18,111 nucleotides of DNA from Bacteroidota bacterium (GTDB lineage Bacteria > Bacteroidota > Bacteroidia > Chitinophagales > Chitinophagaceae), in the NCBI GenBank assembly GCA_023392575.1, contig JAEVYV010000279.1:1-18111 (forward strand). Direction: 5' to 3'. Both the position numbers and the translations under genes were made by a program. The notes beneath the pieces were generated by a model. The model ran no database searches. It was not told the DNA's origin and was given only the letters and a program-made list of their open reading frames with translations. This document shows, one piece after another, positions 15,353 to 18,111 of this stretch. Position 1 is the first letter of the stretch, and every line of letters starts with the position of its first letter.

Positions 15353-17587
15353 ATCCAGGAGCTGCATCACCTTGGCAAAGCTTTCGACATTGTACCGCGA
15401 CCCCAGGGACGCATGAATGTCCATTTTTTCCCGCTGGGTGAGGTGAAAGCTGAGCGCCGCCTTGTCTTCTTCTTTTTTGGGGATGTATTGAAAATTGATC
15501 TTGTGAATGGGAAAGCCGCGGCTGGTGACAAAATAAGTGGCCATGTCGCTTTGAAAATACTCCATCATCTTGTACCAGTTGTTCTGCAGCAAAAAGAAAG
15601 GCTTGACGGCATTTTCGGTAAGGTTGTCGTACTCGTACGGATGCTCCCACCCGCCATCCATGCGGTCGCGGATTTGGATCACCAGCACGCCCCGGGTGTT
15701 TTCTTCAACCCATTTTTGCATGTGTGATAAAAAACGCAAAGAAGTGGACACCCCGTAATTGTCCCGCAAGCCGCCATCCATGACATCAATCTCCGGATGG
15801 GACGGAAGCCATACGTTGGGCAGCACAATGGGGAAGGTGGCGTTCATGCGCAAAGCTGTAAGGATGCGCAAATTGTAAGGGTCCTGCTTCTGAAAAAAAG
15901 TAGCAAAGTCAATGGCATCGGGGGTGATGTTTTTTTCCGAGGAATCAACGGGCGGCCGCATCATAAACCGAAGCGGCTGGGTGCTGATCAACATCATCTT
16001 GGCATCCCGGGTAATAACGTTGTGGTAAAACATCAGCGGAATATTGGCCGCCGCTTCGTCGGCCACATAATCTTTCAGTTTCTTGTTCAACACCCCGCGG
16101 GTGTTATCGTTCAAAGCCAGTTCGAACGCATAGCCCCGGTCACGCAAGTAGGTGTAGGGACCCATTGTGAATTTTTGTTCCGGTGCAAAAAGATCCCGGG
16201 CGATAAAAGAAGTAAATATGGGGTTTAGCAGGTCGTCCGCAATGTTGTCCACATATTCGGGCGACTGCAGGTTTAAGTTTTTTTGATGCAGCTTTTGCAG
16301 GTACAACTCCCGGAAATAAGTGGCGCCAATCATTCCGCCGGAGGCGCCGGTGATCAAAAAAGTTTTTTTCATGATCTGCCCGTTCGTGATGCTGTCCAGG
16401 TGTTGCAGCACATTCATGGTAAAGGTGGCGCTTCGGGTACCCCCGCCGCTGGTGGTGATCAACACCAGCAAGGGCTTTTCCTCGCCCTGCTTTTGCTTCC
16501 ACCGGTTGAGGATGAGCTCCATATTTTTTTTGTCGGCCTGCGCGGCTTGGGGACTGCCCAGGCGCTCCAGGTTTTGCTGGGTGTACGCCGGCGCCTCCTG
16601 CTTGTTGTTGTAATTGAGGCCATAAGCCTTGTTGCGGGGATCAATCCACTGGACCTTATACAACACATTTAGAACAAAGAAAAACGCAATGAGCGCCGGT
16701 ACGATCCAGCTTTGAAAAAAATAAACCAAAGAGCCAATCACGCCAATTAAAATGGCAAAAAACAAAGTAATGCTGGCGCCGGCCGGCAGCTGGAAAAACT
16801 TGGAATCGAGAAAATAGCCAATCAGGATCAAAAACAAATAGGCAAACAGCAGGCTCACCACGGCGGCAAAATGATGGCGCTTGAAGATCTTTTCCATTAA
16901 CTCATGCGAGTAGTGCGACACATCGCGACAGCGGCGCACCCTGAAAAACGAATCCAGAAACCATTCCGATTTCAGCAGGGACAGGTTGTCGGCGGCAATG
17001 TTCTCCGGCTGCAGGTGGGCAAAATAGTTGCGGGCACTGTTAAACGCAGGTTGCAGCTTTTTTAAAATGGTTCGATCGGCTTGAAAAAAATAAAAAAACG
17101 AAACGGACAAAATCAAAAGCAGACCTGCCAAAAAACCCACCAGCAAAAAAACGATCTCCACGTTTGCAATCAGCTCTTTGTAGTGGGCATACTGATAGGC
17201 CTTGAGCAGGTAAAAAACAAGAAAGGCCAACGGTATGGCGGCGTTGTTGATGCAGTATTTCAAGAACGGGTATTGGGTGGCGGCCAAAAACGTAAAGTGC
17301 CGGCTGAACAAGATAAACGTAGTGATGTTCCAGCACATGATGAACACCCCAATGGAAATGCCCATGATGGCCGCTCCAATGGCATTTACATCACCCAGGT
17401 ATTCCGGAGAAAGAAACAAGGCCTCCGTACCAAAGCTTTTCATGAAGCTGCCGTTGACAATGCTGAAAAGCAAGAGCCAAAAAACGAGCAGCACCTGGTA
17501 TTTGCGAAAATGCAAAAACAGGAGTTGTACGGGCAGCGAATAAAAAACACCTCTGGAGTAATCCAAAAAAGAATATCTCGTTTTCAA
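15317..17587 (-). CDS. Membrane-anchored patatin-like phospholipase
   Basis: The 756-residue protein joins an N-terminal membrane region of about seven helices (near 31-50, 66-95, 117-135, 141-170, 239-260, 270-290, 295-312) to a patatin domain (about 370-740). The lipase elements are complete: the glycine-rich oxyanion loop GGGTR (381-385), the nucleophile motif GASGG (Ser416) and the dyad Asp in DGG (604-606, MDGGLRDNYG). It would hydrolyse membrane lipid acyl esters, probably on the inner leaflet. The start is unusual: TTG at 17587 is the only start codon shortly after an in-frame stop 18 bases upstream, and the N-terminus from there resembles relatives I recall. It begins 45 bases after the heme A synthase stop on the same strand. 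Its 3' end overlaps the lipid kinase gene. Confidence 0.85.
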   Translation of the reverse strand: MKTRYSFLDYSRGVFYSLPVQLLFLHFRKYQVLLVFWLLLFSIVNGSFMKSFGTEALFLSPEYLGDVNAIGAAIMGISIGVFIMCWNITTFILFSRHFTFLAATQYPFLKYCINNAAIPLAFLVFYLLKAYQYAHYKELIANVEIVFLLVGFLAGLLLILSVSFFYFFQADRTILKKLQPAFNSARNYFAHLQPENIAADNLSLLKSEWFLDSFFRVRRCRDVSHYSHELMEKIFKRHHFAAVVSLLFAYLFLILIGYFLDSKFFQLPAGASITLFFAILIGVIGSLVYFFQSWIVPALIAFFFVLNVLYKVQWIDPRNKAYGLNYNNKQEAPAYTQQNLERLGSPQAAQADKKNMELILNRWKQKQGEEKPLLVLITTSGGGTRSATFTMNVLQHLDSITNGQIMKKTFLITGASGGMIGATYFRELYLQKLHQKNLNLQSPEYVDNIADDLLNPIFTSFIARDLFAPEQKFTMGPYTYLRDRGYAFELALNDNTRGVLNKKLKDYVADEAAANIPLMFYHNVITRDAKMMLISTQPLRFMMRPPVDSSEKNITPDAIDFATFFQKQDPYNLRILTALRMNATFPIVLPNVWLPSHPEIDVMDGGLRDNYGVSTSLRFLSHMQKWVEENTRGVLVIQIRDRMDGGWEHPYEYDNLTENAVKPFFLLQNNWYKMMEYFQSDMATYFVTSRGFPIHKINFQYIPKKEEDKAALSFHLTQREKMDIHASLGSRYNVESFAKVMQLLDSGSNKAKGLVQ

Positions 17588-17632
17588 AGCAACCCCAAAA
17601 TACTACTAAATTGGATGAAGCTCAACGCTGTT

Positions 17633-18111
17633 TTAAGAATTAGTTTTTTGTTTAGAACGCAACAAAAACAAAACCATAACCAGGGAGAGCAACAGCAGCA
17701 TGGCCACAAACTGATGCAACTGAGCATTCCACTCAAAAACACCCCACTGCTGCGGCACTTTTTGCGGGCTGGTCAGCACAGCAAAAATGCCCAGGATCAC
17801 CTGAACAACCACAAATACCAACGGCAGCCATTTGGTAGCATTGAACAAGGAATGGCTCTTGTCCTTGATGGCCTTTACGGTCCAGATGAAGATCAGAATA
17901 CAGATCACATAGGCCAGGTTGCGGTGAATGAAGTGAATGGCAATGGGGTTATTGATCAGCGCCGAAAAAAAAGAAAACGAACGGCCTCCGTACTGAGTCA
18001 TGTTGGGGGGAAAATAATCTCCGTTGATATCCGGCCAGGTTGGTGCATAGGTAGCCGCTTTCAAACCGGCCATAAACGCTCCGTAAACCAATTGCACCGT
18101 CAGCAACACGA
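17633..18111 (-). CDS. ctaA: Heme A synthase COX15/CtaA, C-terminal part
   Basis: The frame is open to the window edge, so the N-terminal half is missing; about 159 residues remain. Sequence VQLVYGAFMAGLKAATYAPTWPDING is the signature at the start of the second four-helix bundle (shown here as VQLVYGAFMAGLKAA and APTWPDING). HFIHRNLAYV and QLHQFVAML each carry a His likely to be a heme ligand of this bundle. Four hydrophobic helices can be seen. The enzyme oxidises the C8 methyl of heme O to make heme A for cytochrome oxidase. GTG at 18109 is an internal Val codon. The patatin gene follows 45 bases downstream on the same strand. Confidence 0.9.
   Translation of the reverse strand, partial: VLLTVQLVYGAFMAGLKAATYAPTWPDINGDYFPPNMTQYGGRSFSFFSALINNPIAIHFIHRNLAYVICILIFIWTVKAIKDKSHSLFNATKWLPLVFVVVQVILGIFAVLTSPQKVPQQWGVFEWNAQLHQFVAMLLLLSLVMVLFLLRSKQKTNS

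Overview
The window looks like a chromosomal segment from a Bacteroidota bacterium, most likely of the Chitinophagaceae or a close family. The evidence is the coaX / outer-membrane protein / lptC arrangement, a DUF2905 protein, several -7 boxes of the Bacteroidota type (TAnnTTTG), the absence of clear Shine-Dalgarno sites, and protein families I associate with that phylum. The family assignments come from reading the sequence and from memory; no search was run. I see no tRNA, rRNA, CRISPR array, transposase, phage gene or origin.

Left part (1-2870): the C-terminal end of a GT2-like glycosyltransferase is followed by a strong hairpin. Next comes a minus-strand pair, an HSDL2-like short-chain dehydrogenase and a Kv-beta-like aldo/keto reductase. 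A small secreted protein with two copies of a KKNGTPDxRYKxNK repeat follows, ending at a bidirectional terminator.

Envelope block (2869-7053, minus strand): in transcription order this reads WaaE-like glycosyltransferase, LON substrate-binding-domain protein, coaX, an outer-membrane beta-barrel-like protein and lptC. The last three are joined by two 8-base stop/start overlaps, so they look translationally coupled.

Middle (7375-11536, plus strand): meaB (GTPase for methylmalonyl-CoA mutase) stands alone with its own promoter. It is followed by a three-gene surface-polysaccharide block: a rhamnosyltransferase-like GT2, a class I methyltransferase and a GT4. The GT2 and methyltransferase parts sampled are lower in GC than the meaB segment sampled. 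The GT4 ends tail-to-tail, in a shared TTAA, with a tiny CxxC membrane protein.

Right part (11533-18111): typA/bipA has a clear terminator. DUF2905 and a small secreted protein are divergently oriented. The secreted protein is followed after 3 bases by a diacylglycerol-kinase-family lipid kinase. That kinase overlaps by 36 bases, tail-to-tail, with a membrane-anchored patatin-like phospholipase. The window ends inside a heme A synthase (COX15/CtaA) gene.

Most of the window is ordinary housekeeping and envelope biology, and I found no strong sign of an undescribed multi-gene system. The best leads are single observations: a CoaX that lacks the usual active-site Asp, the membrane-anchored patatin beside a lipid kinase, the small CxxC protein, the repeat protein, and -7 boxes set almost against start codons.
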